Shown here piece after piece: positions 17,667 through 27,191 of a DNA stretch of 64,000 nt. The stretch comes from an uncultured Lachnospiraceae bacterium. Lineage in GTDB: Bacteria; Bacillota; Clostridia; Lachnospirales; Lachnospiraceae. The stretch spans positions 25,150-89,149 of the forward strand of contig CAJUMJ010000046.1 in assembly GCA_910587095.1 (NCBI GenBank), in the 5' to 3' direction. Position 1 is the first letter of the stretch. Each line of letters begins with the position of its first letter. Both the position numbers and the translations under genes were made by a program. The notes below the pieces were generated by a model, which was not told the DNA's origin, ran no database searches, and saw nothing but the letters and a program-made list of their open reading frames with translations.

Positions 17667-18440
17667 TCAGGTTTCCGACTGTCTGTTGTTTTGCCTGTTA
17701 ATGTACTGCATATATTGTCGTACAAACCCGGAAAACTGTTTTTTTGACAATAGTGCCGTTCCCTGTTCCAACCAGATTGTAGTAGTGTTGTATTTTTCCA
17801 CATATCTCAGGTTAACCAGATAAGCCCGGTGGGTACGGTAAAAGTCTGTTCCGACCTGTTCTGAGAGATCTGTCAGTTTGCCGTAATACTCTATATTGCC
17901 ATTTGTTGTGTGGAGCATTACTTTGCGGTTAAAAACTTCCGCATAGATGATATCCGAAAGAAGAACACGAGTGGACAACCCGCCTCTTTTTATAATTAAC
18001 CCTTTTTTTTCCCTGTTCGGTATTTTGTTTTCCGGGTCTTCCAGTATGGCTTTCCTTCTCAGCAACTCCTGTAAAGCTGTTTCTAAAATTTCGAGCAGTT
18101 TTTCCTCTGAAAAAGGCTTTACCAGGTAATGAAAGGCATTTACGTCGAAAGCCTCATAGACATATTCCGGCAGCGCGGTTACAAAAACCAGTATCGCGTT
18201 TTTATTCTGCATACGAAATTCTCTGGCGATTTCCATTCCGTTTTTTCCGTTCATCTGAATATCAAGAAAAAAGAGATCGGGTGAGAACGATTTCTCCTGT
18301 CTGAGCACTTCTTCTCCCGAATCATAGCAGTTAATCTGGCAGGGAAGACCAGAGTCCGCAAAAAAATGAGCAATGCTGCGTCTCAACGATTGTTGTATTA
18401 TTTTTTCGTCATCGCATATGGCGATTGTGATTGTATCCAC
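17667..18440 (-). CDS. LytTR-family response regulator
   Basis: A 257-residue regulator. The receiver domain (residues 1-125) has the acidic pair D10-D11, phospho-acceptor D60 in LFFLDIQMNG, and the conserved VKPF lysine near 112. The C-terminal LytTR DNA-binding domain runs from about residue 150 (IIKRGGLSTRVLLSDIIYAE through FYRTHRAYLVNL). LytTR proteins bind paired direct repeats, but I cannot identify its sites with confidence. The kinase gene follows 69 bases downstream. The two FtsX-type permease genes upstream on the same strand are likely co-transcribed or targets. Confidence 0.9.
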   Translation of the reverse strand: MDTITIAICDDEKIIQQSLRRSIAHFFADSGLPCQINCYDSGEEVLRQEKSFSPDLFFLDIQMNGKNGMEIAREFRMQNKNAILVFVTALPEYVYEAFDVNAFHYLVKPFSEEKLLEILETALQELLRRKAILEDPENKIPNREKKGLIIKRGGLSTRVLLSDIIYAEVFNRKVMLHTTNGNIEYYGKLTDLSEQVGTDFYRTHRAYLVNLRYVEKYNTTTIWLEQGTALLSKKQFSGFVRQYMQYINRQNNRQSET

Positions 18441-18458
18441 TTTTTAACCTTTCTCTGA

Positions 18459-20327
18459 TTAGTCTTGTTTAACCGACAATAATTCCATAGGTTCTTTCTT
18501 TAAGCTTATATCCATTTTTACAAAGGATATTCCCATACCACTGACGATGATGAGAAAAGTACAAAAAACAGCAGAGTCGTTTTTATTTTCTGATTCTTCC
18601 ACCTCTATTTGATTTTCGTCGATAATCGTCCCCACCGTAAAGGTATTGTCATAATAACTTTCCGCAGTATCCCTCAGAGAAATTTTTTCGGAAATATTGA
18701 CTCCTGCAAGAGAGCCGATGATACTGCCAAGTAAAAGAAGGAGAATAAAGCCGGATAAAACGGACCACCCACATTGTATTTTTTTCATGCCAAGAGCTCT
18801 TTCCACTGCCGTCCGTTTCGCCTGTTGCGTGATAAACAAATGACTGAAAAAAAACAGTAAAAGACCAGTCAGAATGAGTCCTGATAAAAAGAGGAACAGA
18901 GATAGATTTCTCATATTGTCTATGCCTGCTTTCAGTTTGGAATACCCTCCGTCATAAAAGGAAATTTCCAGGTTTTCCGTTCCGTGTTCAGTCCAGTCTT
19001 TCAGAAAACGGTCGATGCTCCCGTTTGGAATTTGGAAAGAGGAGGTAGTGTCCGTCATTGCCCCGCAGTCCATCAGATTTTTTCCGTTCCGCATTTCTAT
19101 GGATTCCATAGGTACAATCAGTTCGTCCGCTCCCATGTTAAAAATAGAATCTGTACTGCCGACGTTTGTATCGTAGATACCCACCACAGTATACTCGGAG
19201 ATTTCAAATATTTCCAGAGGTTTTCCCGATGTATCTATCATTCCGCTGTAAAATTTAAGAGATCCGTCCAGAAAGAATTTTCTTCCTGCGTTTATTTTTC
19301 TGTCTGTATAGATAAGATTTACTTTCACCTGATCTCCGAGAGAAAGTCCGTTATTTTTCATGAAAGTTTCAGAGGCCAGACATACTTTGCTTCCGGCGGC
19401 ATATTCCTCTTCGATGATATCCCTTCCCTCGCAGATATACGCTTGTCTGTTGTAAAATGGCATAAGGAGGCAGGTTTTATTAGTCCCGGTAACCGGTTGA
19501 CAATATTGCCAGATTGTCTCCAATTTTCCGAGATTAAGGAGTCTGCGCCCGGCATCCGTCTCGTAGAAGCCGTCTGTCACTTCAAAAATCTGTTGCCCGC
19601 CCTGGAAGGATTTCTCCAATCTGTTTCCGTCCGCCTGCATTAATCCCGATTCCAGAGAATCAGGCATGTATTCCAAACCGATATGCACCTCGTTTTTTGA
19701 ACTCATCAATTCATCGTAAGCTTTGCCATGTATATAGACGCCGCCATGTCTTAAAACGGCAACGTATGTTTTGTTTTTATATAACATTTTCGGATTTGGA
19801 TTCCTATGGTCACAAAAGTAATCTACCACTCCTTCCATCCGCTTGTCTCCACCAATAACCTTTGTAATCTGTATTTTGACAGATTCATTTGGTATACAGT
19901 TTTCCATGGGTGAAAATTCAGCGATGAGTGAACTCATTATCAACATATTAGGGTTCAGACTTTTGCTGAGCATAAGATAGTCGGGAACATAAGAGATATA
20001 GAAAGCCCTCTGTTCCGGCTCCGCTATATATTCCGCTTCCGGAAAAAGCATATCCTCCGGTGAATGAAAAGAAGTGTACTGTGCTTTTTTGATTACATCA
20101 TAGTCTCTTGTTTCCGCGTTCCATTGCAATGTCTGTTCAAAGGAGTCCGGGATCTGGCGCACTGTCCCAATGGTTATGAAACGATCCTCATATTGCTCCA
20201 TGGTTTGTTTTCCCTTCGTCCAGATGCCGCTGCCAAGAGTCATTAGTAAGGAAGCAAAAACCAATAAAATAAGAAAAAATGTTGTACGGACAGGTGTTCT
20301 AATCATCTGTTTTAAACTGTTTTTCAT
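18459..20327 (-). CDS. FtsX-like ABC transporter permease
   Basis: A 622-residue membrane protein. One hydrophobic segment lies at residues 14-33, a large extracytoplasmic domain follows to about residue 470, and then come two or three segments (LFLFLSGLILTGLLLFFFSH, then GWSVLSGFILLLLLGSIIGS). The ALGMKKIQ motif after the second segment is typical of FtsX/MacB permeases. It seems to lack the usual full set of four helices, since the last one near 600 is short. It begins 58 bases after the preceding permease and ends 19 bases before the response regulator, indicating one transcription unit. No ATP-binding subunit is present. Confidence 0.75.
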   Translation of the reverse strand: MKNSLKQMIRTPVRTTFFLILLVFASLLMTLGSGIWTKGKQTMEQYEDRFITIGTVRQIPDSFEQTLQWNAETRDYDVIKKAQYTSFHSPEDMLFPEAEYIAEPEQRAFYISYVPDYLMLSKSLNPNMLIMSSLIAEFSPMENCIPNESVKIQITKVIGGDKRMEGVVDYFCDHRNPNPKMLYKNKTYVAVLRHGGVYIHGKAYDELMSSKNEVHIGLEYMPDSLESGLMQADGNRLEKSFQGGQQIFEVTDGFYETDAGRRLLNLGKLETIWQYCQPVTGTNKTCLLMPFYNRQAYICEGRDIIEEEYAAGSKVCLASETFMKNNGLSLGDQVKVNLIYTDRKINAGRKFFLDGSLKFYSGMIDTSGKPLEIFEISEYTVVGIYDTNVGSTDSIFNMGADELIVPMESIEMRNGKNLMDCGAMTDTTSSFQIPNGSIDRFLKDWTEHGTENLEISFYDGGYSKLKAGIDNMRNLSLFLFLSGLILTGLLLFFFSHLFITQQAKRTAVERALGMKKIQCGWSVLSGFILLLLLGSIIGSLAGVNISEKISLRDTAESYYDNTFTVGTIIDENQIEVEESENKNDSAVFCTFLIIVSGMGISFVKMDISLKKEPMELLSVKQD

Positions 20328-20384
20328 TTTGTACCGACCTCCATTGGACCCACTTATATATCAAAGACCATTACTTCGCGTCGC

Positions 20385-21605
20385 CTATTTCTGTGCAGAT
20401 AAAAGATACAGTAAACTTCTCCTGCTCATCTGTCCGTAAGCCGCCGCTGCACCAATCAGATAAGAGACAGACAGCACGGCATTTACGGCAAGCAGTGTTG
20501 TCAGTGAGGGCGTCATCCACAGCATTATCATGTCTCCCAAAAAATTTCCTGCCAAAACCAGTATCATTTGTTCCGTTAAAAACAAAAGAGAGGCATTCCG
20601 GTTTTTTACTCCTTGTAAACGCAGGAGAGCAAATTCGTCTCTTCTGCTGTTGCCGGAAAGGAAACTTACTACATAACCGATCATCAAAACAAGAATGCAG
20701 ACTGCAGGGAAGAAAGACCGCATCACTTCTATGGCGCGCCTTAAATCGGTTGCGCTTGAAATAAAGTTGCTGTCTCTTACCGTCAAAGCACATCCTGTAT
20801 AGGAATCCGCAGCTTCCGGCGATGTCTCCTGCAATCCGATTTTAAGCATATCCTCCTTAAAAGTGTTCAGATAAAAGGGATCTTTTACATGAAAAGTAAC
20901 GGTGTCTGCAAAGAAGGGAAGACCGGATATGCAGAAAATATTCCGCGCTGTCTTTGCGGGTATAATTATGTCCGTAGCTATCGCGTTTGTCTTTTCTTTG
21001 ATGTCCTCCATAGTTGCCACAATTTTTATTTCTACCGCGCTTCCCATGGAATGTATCTGTATTTTGTTAAATTCACTTGCGGGATCGTAGTAATAGCATT
21101 TCAATAAAATTTTGTCTCCAACTTTCCACCCCCTCCTTTTTAGGACGTTTTCATTGACAATACACTCCATTTTATCCGAGGAAAGAAGTTCATCCACGCT
21201 GCTCCGATCCATACTGATCATATCGTCGGACAGCTCTCCGACAATTTCTGTTTTGTTGGCGCCTACTACATACAAATTCAGATATTTGGAATATTCTACT
21301 TCTTTAAAATCTCCCTCTCCCGCCAACATAACCGTCATGTAGGACAGGTCTTTTACATGGGCTGATTGCTGTAAGTCGTCGACAATCCGTTCCGGTATAA
21401 ACAGTCCGTTCCATAAATTCCCGTTTAAATTGGTAATCTGGCAGATTATTGGTATGTTCTGAGCCAAGTCCACAAGCTGCTTCTGGTAACTGTGGATACT
21501 TCCGAAATACAAATTCATTAAGAGCACAAGTAAAAGACTGATTCCCGCTGTGATCAGATTGGCTGTCCTTCTTCGTTTCATACTGCATGACAAGTAAGTA
21601 AACAT
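20385..21605 (-). CDS. FtsX-like ABC transporter permease (small partner)
   Basis: A 406-residue membrane protein with an N-terminal helix (residues 15-34), an extracytoplasmic region, and three C-terminal helices starting at VMRSFFPAVCILVLMIGYVV. The DEFALLRLQGVKN stretch between helices is the FtsX-family signature. It is the first gene of a probable - strand unit with the second permease, the response regulator and the kinase. GGGGA precedes the ATG. The ATPase expected for such a pair must be encoded elsewhere. Confidence 0.75.
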   Translation of the reverse strand: MFTYLSCSMKRRRTANLITAGISLLLVLLMNLYFGSIHSYQKQLVDLAQNIPIICQITNLNGNLWNGLFIPERIVDDLQQSAHVKDLSYMTVMLAGEGDFKEVEYSKYLNLYVVGANKTEIVGELSDDMISMDRSSVDELLSSDKMECIVNENVLKRRGWKVGDKILLKCYYYDPASEFNKIQIHSMGSAVEIKIVATMEDIKEKTNAIATDIIIPAKTARNIFCISGLPFFADTVTFHVKDPFYLNTFKEDMLKIGLQETSPEAADSYTGCALTVRDSNFISSATDLRRAIEVMRSFFPAVCILVLMIGYVVSFLSGNSRRDEFALLRLQGVKNRNASLLFLTEQMILVLAGNFLGDMIMLWMTPSLTTLLAVNAVLSVSYLIGAAAAYGQMSRRSLLYLLSAQK

Positions 21606-21811
21606 TTGGATTCCCCTTTTTTAGGTGGTATTTCTAAATCAACATTAGCATACGGCTTCGTATTGCGCAATGAGTGACAAAGCGTTACGGAATGATATGT
21701 TGTGAACGGCCCTTTTTTTGTTGTGGACACAGGTATTGGTATTTTTTATGAATATATGCTACACTGAATGGAAAGAAAGCGATCGCTTAAATGTAAAGGG
21801 TGAGTGGCAAT

Positions 21812-22129
21812 ATGAGTGACGGAAAAGTAGTACGGAAAAAAATAGTGATAGCGGATACGGAGGAAACAAAAGAGCAGATTTCGGATGATATTAATATGAT
21901 GGTGACGAGCATGATTCATAAGGACGGAAATTCTTTTGCGAGAGTTTCGTTTCTTCGCGGAAGTGACTGGGCGGAAGGGATCGTGCCTGGAGCTGGGATT
22001 GAGAAGTCAAAAGGCTTTGACGCAGAGGAGATCAGGAAGCTTGAAATGTTTCTTAAGGAGGAGGAAAAAATGATATTGAAACAGGCGAAAGGTGTAAATC
22101 CTCTGAGAAATTTGTTTGAACTTCCCTGA
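21812..22129 (+). CDS. Hypothetical protein
   Basis: A 105-residue acidic, soluble protein that I do not recognise. It has a predicted helical C-terminus rich in Glu and Lys (KSKGFDAEEIRKLEMFLKEEEK) and no transmembrane segment or known motif. A GTG at 21800 could also start the frame, but the ATG at 21812 is better placed behind AAAGGGTGAG. It lies 38 bases upstream of the MgtC-like gene and is likely co-transcribed with it. Confidence 0.65.
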   Translation: MSDGKVVRKKIVIADTEETKEQISDDINMMVTSMIHKDGNSFARVSFLRGSDWAEGIVPGAGIEKSKGFDAEEIRKLEMFLKEEEKMILKQAKGVNPLRNLFELP

Positions 22130-22167
22130 TATACAAATGCGGATGTTTGGAAATAATGGAGGTACTT

Positions 22168-22851
22168 ATGATATTCGGGGATTTCTCGGAGTGGACGGCA
22201 CAAAATCTTATAATTCGAGTCGTAGTTTCCATGGTGCTTGGCGGTTTGATCGGTCTTGACCGGGGGATGAAGCATCGGGGCGCAGGCACTAAGACAATCA
22301 CAGTAGTCTGTCTCGCGTCCACACTGGTTATGCTGACGGAACAGTATATCCAGGTGAATTTTCCGGGACTTGCCAATATGAATCGTCTGGCGGCACAGGT
22401 AATAAGCGGCGTTGGCTTTCTCGGCGTGGGTACGATCATTATATCAAACCACCGTGTTAAGGGGTTGACCACAGCGGCGACCCTATGGGCAAGTGCGAGC
22501 GTCGGACTGGCAGTGGGGATTGGGTTTATCGACGGCGGTGTATTGATTACGTTGCTTATGCTTTGTTCCCTTCATGTACTTCCCTATGTGGAACGTTTTG
22601 CTACCAGAAGATCCCGATACTGCAATGTGATTATCGATTTGGAGGAGAGCCAGTATATACACAGAATCGTACAGGATCTCAAGGAAGCGGATATTTCCGT
22701 CGATTCCATGGAAATCACTACGCCACGTATTAAAGGGGACAGTGTGATGGTGCATCTCGTGTTATACCTTAAGAGGTCGAGAGAGAATATGGAGATATAC
22801 GAAATTATCACAAAATCGGATAAAGTGATATCCGTAGATTTTTTGAGATAA
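22168..22851 (+). CDS. MgtC/SapB-family membrane protein
   Basis: A 227-residue protein. The N-terminal half has four to five hydrophobic helices with the MgtC-family signature GGLIGLDRGMKHRGAGTKT near residue 22 and VISGVGFLGVGTII near 82. The C-terminal half is a soluble ACT-like domain. MgtC proteins are linked to magnesium limitation and acid or phosphate homeostasis in other bacteria; the role here is not evident. The frame opens at TTG 22147, but GGAGG at 22158-22162 points to the ATG at 22168. Confidence 0.88.
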   Translation: MIFGDFSEWTAQNLIIRVVVSMVLGGLIGLDRGMKHRGAGTKTITVVCLASTLVMLTEQYIQVNFPGLANMNRLAAQVISGVGFLGVGTIIISNHRVKGLTTAATLWASASVGLAVGIGFIDGGVLITLLMLCSLHVLPYVERFATRRSRYCNVIIDLEESQYIHRIVQDLKEADISVDSMEITTPRIKGDSVMVHLVLYLKRSRENMEIYEIITKSDKVISVDFLR

Positions 22852-22867
22852 ATAAGGAGAATATACG

Positions 22868-23620
22868 ATGAAATTTGTATCATGGAATGTAAACGGTTTG
22901 CGGGCTTGTATGGGAAAAGGATTTATGGAATTTTTTGACGAGGTCTGTGCGGATATTTTTTGTCTGCAGGAGACAAAGCTTCAGGAAGGACAAATTGATT
23001 TGGAGCTGCCGGGGTATTATCAGTATTGGAACTATGCGGAGAAAAAAGGATATTCCGGGACGGCAGTCTTTACAAAAGAGGAGCCTTTGCAGGTTTTTTA
23101 CGGAATGGGTGTGGAGGAACATGATCATGAGGGACGTGTGATCACCTTGGAGTTTACGGATTTTTATTTTCTAACGGTATATACGCCAAATTCTCAGAAT
23201 GAACTGGCAAGGCTTTCATACCGCATGAAATGGGAAGATGATTTTCTGGCATATTTAAAAAAGCTGGAAGAAAAGAAACCTGTTATTTTCTGCGGTGATC
23301 TGAATGTGGCGCACAGGGAGATTGATTTGAAAAATCCAAAAACCAACCGCAAAAACGCAGGTTTTACGGATGAGGAGAGGGGAAAATTTACCGCCCTGAC
23401 CGAAGCGGGATTTATCGACACTTTCCGCTTCTTTTATCCTAATGTAAAAGATGTGTATTCCTGGTGGTCTTATCGGTTTAAGGCGCGGAAAAAAAACGCC
23501 GGGTGGCGTATTGATTATTTTGTCGTCTCCGAAGCATTGAAAGACAGGCTGGAGGATGCGGCAATCCACACGCAAATCATGGGATCGGATCACTGTCCCG
23601 TGGAACTGAAGCTTTTCTGA
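22868..23620 (+). CDS. xth: Exodeoxyribonuclease III
   Basis: A 250-residue Xth/ExoA-type AP endonuclease and 3'-5' exonuclease of base-excision repair. Motifs: SWNVNGLRA at residues 5-13, LQETKLQ with the metal-binding Glu near residue 37, GDLNVAHREIDL near 148, and the C-terminal SDHCPVEL with the catalytic His. A strong AAGGAGAA precedes the ATG. The final 31 bases overlap the 3' end of the convergent SGNH gene. Confidence 0.95.
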   Translation: MKFVSWNVNGLRACMGKGFMEFFDEVCADIFCLQETKLQEGQIDLELPGYYQYWNYAEKKGYSGTAVFTKEEPLQVFYGMGVEEHDHEGRVITLEFTDFYFLTVYTPNSQNELARLSYRMKWEDDFLAYLKKLEEKKPVIFCGDLNVAHREIDLKNPKTNRKNAGFTDEERGKFTALTEAGFIDTFRFFYPNVKDVYSWWSYRFKARKKNAGWRIDYFVVSEALKDRLEDAAIHTQIMGSDHCPVELKLF

Positions 23621-24657
23621 ATTTCCGTCTCTACAATTTCCTGGGATAAAGTCCGCATTCCTTCCAGTCTGTTTTCAAAATTGTCAGGGGTGAGGCGCTC
23701 CTCGCCCTTCGACAGCTTATCATAAACCCAATAATTGATGTCTTTTGAGAAATGGATCATATCCATATAATTATCCAAATTTGTAATAATCTCTCTTGCA
23801 TCCTGATAATAATAAATTTCCACATTATCGTAGGAGAGCAGAGCCTTGACGGCCTGCTTTTCATTATAAATCACCGCGTCGCGCTCACCTGTCCGGTAAG
23901 CGTTATCCCACCAGAGCATGGAATAAGGTGAGAAAAAGAATTTGAAAGTAGTATCCGGGTGTTCTTCCACCAGCGATGTGAGCAAGGCGATATTCTTTTC
24001 AAGAGCTTCTTTGTTAGCGTTTTCCGACTTCATATCCGCGATCGAAGGCATTCTCGTATACATACCGAGAGCAAGGTCGGCCCCGAAATATTTCCACTGC
24101 GCCCAGTTGTAAGAATCCCCTTCATCATAATCTCCGATAAAGGAGAAAGCCAGCATATAGGGCAGTTTTTCCATCAATACGTCTTTGTTCAAGGTATAAG
24201 GATAATCGTTTAGGTGATTTTTGTCGTAAAGATACATCGGACAGCCTGTAGAAACATAAGTTGGCACATCGCTGGCGGAGAGAGACGAAGGATCTATATT
24301 ATAAAAAACATAGTCCAATTCGTGTTCTTCATATGCGATATCCAGAAGTACCTTGAGGTCGGCGGTGGCGCCGTAGGAGCGGATCGCTTTGATGGTCTGA
24401 CAGTCAAAACCTTCGTCGAACCAGCCGTTGTTATAGTTTTCGCAGACGGAGGAACCGACGATCAGCGCATTGTAGTCAAAGTTTCTCAGCGTGCCGACAC
24501 ACTGGTATTCCTTGTCCGTGAGCACGGCCTTCAGACCAGGCAAAGGCTTGTGATACTGGTAAAACGGGTCGAAAACCACTACAAGGGATATGACCGCGAC
24601 GAGAAGGATAATGGTTCTTATACAAAAAGATTTGAGAAATTTTGCTTCAGGGTTCAT
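23590..24657 (-). CDS. SGNH/GDSL-like membrane-anchored protein, DltD/AlgX-type partner of MBOAT
   Basis: A 355-residue protein with an N-terminal membrane anchor (residues 12-30) and an extracytoplasmic domain. An SGNH-hydrolase pattern is visible: the nucleophile motif GSS at residues 68-70 (IVGSSVCENY) and the DxxH pair D299-H302 (MDMIHFS). It lies 54 bases downstream of an MBOAT gene. Such MBOAT plus SGNH pairs transfer acyl groups, usually acetyl, to surface polymers. The acceptor polymer here is unknown. Its 3' end overlaps the exonuclease III gene. Confidence 0.75.
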   Translation of the reverse strand: MNPEAKFLKSFCIRTIILLVAVISLVVVFDPFYQYHKPLPGLKAVLTDKEYQCVGTLRNFDYNALIVGSSVCENYNNGWFDEGFDCQTIKAIRSYGATADLKVLLDIAYEEHELDYVFYNIDPSSLSASDVPTYVSTGCPMYLYDKNHLNDYPYTLNKDVLMEKLPYMLAFSFIGDYDEGDSYNWAQWKYFGADLALGMYTRMPSIADMKSENANKEALEKNIALLTSLVEEHPDTTFKFFFSPYSMLWWDNAYRTGERDAVIYNEKQAVKALLSYDNVEIYYYQDAREIITNLDNYMDMIHFSKDINYWVYDKLSKGEERLTPDNFENRLEGMRTLSQEIVETEIQKSFSSTGQ

Positions 24658-24711
24658 TTTTTCCTTTCCATAAGTCTGACTGTGCTTCCATTTATGCCTG
24701 TTCAGACGTTA

Positions 24712-26247
24712 TCAAAAATTAAAGTATAAAAATGTGCTCACCTGTGACAGGGAGATGACACACCACACAAAGAGGATGCAGATTCCCCAGCATCTTTCGG
24801 AGGTAAGTTTGTTGTAGGTTGCACGCTCGTAAGCGTTTCTGTGAAATATCAGATAAAATGCCAGGACAAAGAGCAGGAGCATTACGGACAGATACAGGTA
24901 ATTTACAGCGCCCGGCGCTGCCAGCTCCAAAGCCTGTTTCAATACATAAACTTCGGAGATGTCCAGTTGTGCGGCGATCTCAAAAAGCTTGCCGCTAAAT
25001 TTTATGGAGAGCAGATTTTTAAATAACTGGCCGGCTGCCATCATACTGCCGCTTCGGAAAAAGAAGAGGGAGAGGTTAAACAACGTAAATGTGATCACCC
25101 AGCCAAGAGGTGCGGGAATATGGAAACGGGATGGATGCTTTTCTTCCCTGCCTTTGATTCCAACGATTCCAAGACTGTCAATAACTACCAGAAGTCCCTG
25201 CATAGCGCCCCAGGCCACGTAAGTCCAGGCCGCGCCGTGCCAAAGTCCGCTTAACAGAAAAACGACAAAGATGTTTAGGAGCATACGAACTTTTCCCTTC
25301 CTGCTGCCGCCTAGAGGAATATAAACATAAGTGATAAAGAAACGGGATAAGGTGATATGCCATCTTTGCCAAAACTCCTTAATACTGCAGGAGCGGTAAG
25401 GAGAATCGAAATTTACGGGAAGCTCCACGCCGAACATTCTGCCAAGACCGATGGCCATGTCGGAATATCCGCTAAAATCAAAGTACAACTCAAAGCTGTA
25501 GGAGAGAATAACAAAAATTGTGGATATGGCGTCCAGAGAAAAAGTCTGGGCGAAGCCGTAATTTGCCATCAGACCAAAAGTATCCGCCAAAAGAACTTTT
25601 TTGGTAAGTCCAAGGACAAAAAGGTAAACTCCTCTTGCAAAGGAGGAGCTGTCAAAGCGGCGCTTTGAGAGATCCTCAAACTGGGGAATGATTTCTTTGT
25701 ACAGGACGATAGGGCCCGCAATCAACTGCGGGAAAAAGGTGACGAAGGTCAGATAATTGACAAAATCATAATGCTCACATCTGTTCAAGGCCCGGTCTAT
25801 GATAAAGGACATCTGCTGAAAAGTAAAAAAACTGATCCCAAGAGGCAGCAGAATGTGTTTCAGGTTAAAATCCGTATGGAAGGCCATATTCATATTTTCA
25901 ATGAAAAAATCATAATATTTGAAATAAAATAAAATGCCGAGATTCAAAAGAAGTCCGGCGAAAAGACCAATCCGGTTGAAAAGCGGGAGAGGTGTTTTGC
26001 CGTTTACCGTTTCCGCTTTTTTGGAAGCGGGAATTTTTGTGAGAAGAAAGCTCAGAGAAAAATTCAGAAAGATACTGCACAGTATTATGGCTAAATATTT
26101 TACATTAAAGTAAGCATAAAACCACAAGGACATGCCTGACAAAAAGAGACAAGACATTTTATAAAGCCTTAGCCTGTTAAGTCCGTACCATCCGGTCAGC
26201 GCGATAGGAAGAAATATAAATATAAAAATATAAGAATTAAATAACAT
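24712..26247 (-). CDS. MBOAT-family membrane O-acyltransferase (AlgI/DltB-like)
   Basis: A 511-residue polytopic protein. It begins MLFNSYIFIFIFLPIAL, the typical AlgI-type start, and has ten or more hydrophobic segments. The family catalytic histidine is in GLWHGAAW near residue 335, preceded by the EFWQRWHITLSRF motif. The enzyme is expected to move an acyl group across the membrane to the SGNH partner encoded next. A TTG 12 bases upstream is open in frame, but the ATG at 26247 has GGGG at RBS distance. Confidence 0.92.
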   Translation of the reverse strand: MLFNSYIFIFIFLPIALTGWYGLNRLRLYKMSCLFLSGMSLWFYAYFNVKYLAIILCSIFLNFSLSFLLTKIPASKKAETVNGKTPLPLFNRIGLFAGLLLNLGILFYFKYYDFFIENMNMAFHTDFNLKHILLPLGISFFTFQQMSFIIDRALNRCEHYDFVNYLTFVTFFPQLIAGPIVLYKEIIPQFEDLSKRRFDSSSFARGVYLFVLGLTKKVLLADTFGLMANYGFAQTFSLDAISTIFVILSYSFELYFDFSGYSDMAIGLGRMFGVELPVNFDSPYRSCSIKEFWQRWHITLSRFFITYVYIPLGGSRKGKVRMLLNIFVVFLLSGLWHGAAWTYVAWGAMQGLLVVIDSLGIVGIKGREEKHPSRFHIPAPLGWVITFTLFNLSLFFFRSGSMMAAGQLFKNLLSIKFSGKLFEIAAQLDISEVYVLKQALELAAPGAVNYLYLSVMLLLFVLAFYLIFHRNAYERATYNKLTSERCWGICILFVWCVISLSQVSTFLYFNF

Positions 26248-26477
26248 AAAATACCCCAATTACATATTTTTATAAATTCAGGAAAAAATAAAAGTGCGGA
26301 GTGGCTGTTTACACAGGCCAAAACATACGCTGTTAATAAAAGTGTACAAGATTCAGGTATGTTTTTTATTCCGTTATAGTATAGCAAATCCGGGGGCAGC
26401 TTACAAGCATATAGCCATCGCCCGGATTAGATGGGATTGATGTGGGAGCGTAAAAACCGCTCCGGAATGGAGATAAT

Positions 26478-27113
26478 ATGCGCAAAATAATTATAATGAT
26501 CATGGTTTGCAGTCTGCTCGTCTTAACCGGTTGTGGAGAAGAACTTCCAGAGGATGAGCTTGTTAAAACCGAGACAGGTTTTGAAGACACAAGACAGGAT
26601 ATGGAGGCCAGCAATTTTCCTGTTTTTCGGGAGAAGTCCGTTCAGGAAGAGAGGCATTTTTATACCATGCCCGAATTGAAGGAGGAAGTCAAAAATTTGC
26701 TGGAAGACAGATATTGGCCTGAGGTTAACCTGTCTGCGGCGGAACTTGAAAGACTGACTGGTATCACGGAAGATATGTACGTAGATTTTCTGGCGGAGAG
26801 AGAAGTTCTCGATGCGCACATAGATACGATGATTATTATTCATGCAAAGGAGGACTATGTGGGCGACATAGAGCGTGCTATTGAAGATTATCGCAGCGCA
26901 GTCATAGAAAAAAACAGAAATTATCCTCAAAACCTGAGCAAGGCACAGGCTTCCAGGCTGGAGACTATCGATGATTATGTCTGTTTTGTGCAGTTGGGGG
27001 CGGATACTACTTCTCTCGCGGATAAAGGGCATGAAGCGATGATGGCGCATTGTCTTGAGGAGAATGAAAAGGCTCTTTATGTGCTGGAGCAGGCGATATT
27101 ACAGGGTCTTTGA
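26478..27113 (+). CDS. Putative lipoprotein (DUF4358-like)
   Basis: A 211-residue protein with a lipoprotein signal peptide: MRKIIIMIMVC, then the lipobox LTGC with Cys19 as the lipid-modified residue. The mature part is acidic and helical. The segment HIDTMIIIHAKED followed by a long helix resembles DUF4358 proteins, which are common lipoproteins in Lachnospiraceae. That assignment is by eye and moderate. It is divergently arranged to the MBOAT/SGNH pair across a 230-base gap. No function is known. Confidence 0.7.
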   Translation: MRKIIIMIMVCSLLVLTGCGEELPEDELVKTETGFEDTRQDMEASNFPVFREKSVQEERHFYTMPELKEEVKNLLEDRYWPEVNLSAAELERLTGITEDMYVDFLAEREVLDAHIDTMIIIHAKEDYVGDIERAIEDYRSAVIEKNRNYPQNLSKAQASRLETIDDYVCFVQLGADTTSLADKGHEAMMAHCLEENEKALYVLEQAILQGL

Positions 27114-27114
27114 C

Positions 27115-27143
27115 TTGCACGAGAAAGATAGCTATGATATAGT
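27115..27143 (+). promoter_or_regulatory. Promoter for the FkbM gene
   Basis: TTGCAC (27115-27120), 17-base spacer, TATAGT (27138-27143). The gene starts 48 bases downstream. Confidence 0.7.
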
Positions 27144-27191
27144 TATAAAGGAAATTGTACAATCATAGCAAATCAGGAGAACAAATAGATT

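Noticed and set aside
18984..19643. Plus-strand open frame of 219 codons
   Set aside because: It is opposite the clear FtsX-like permease and its translation is Phe/Ser/His-rich in the way antisense frames usually are.
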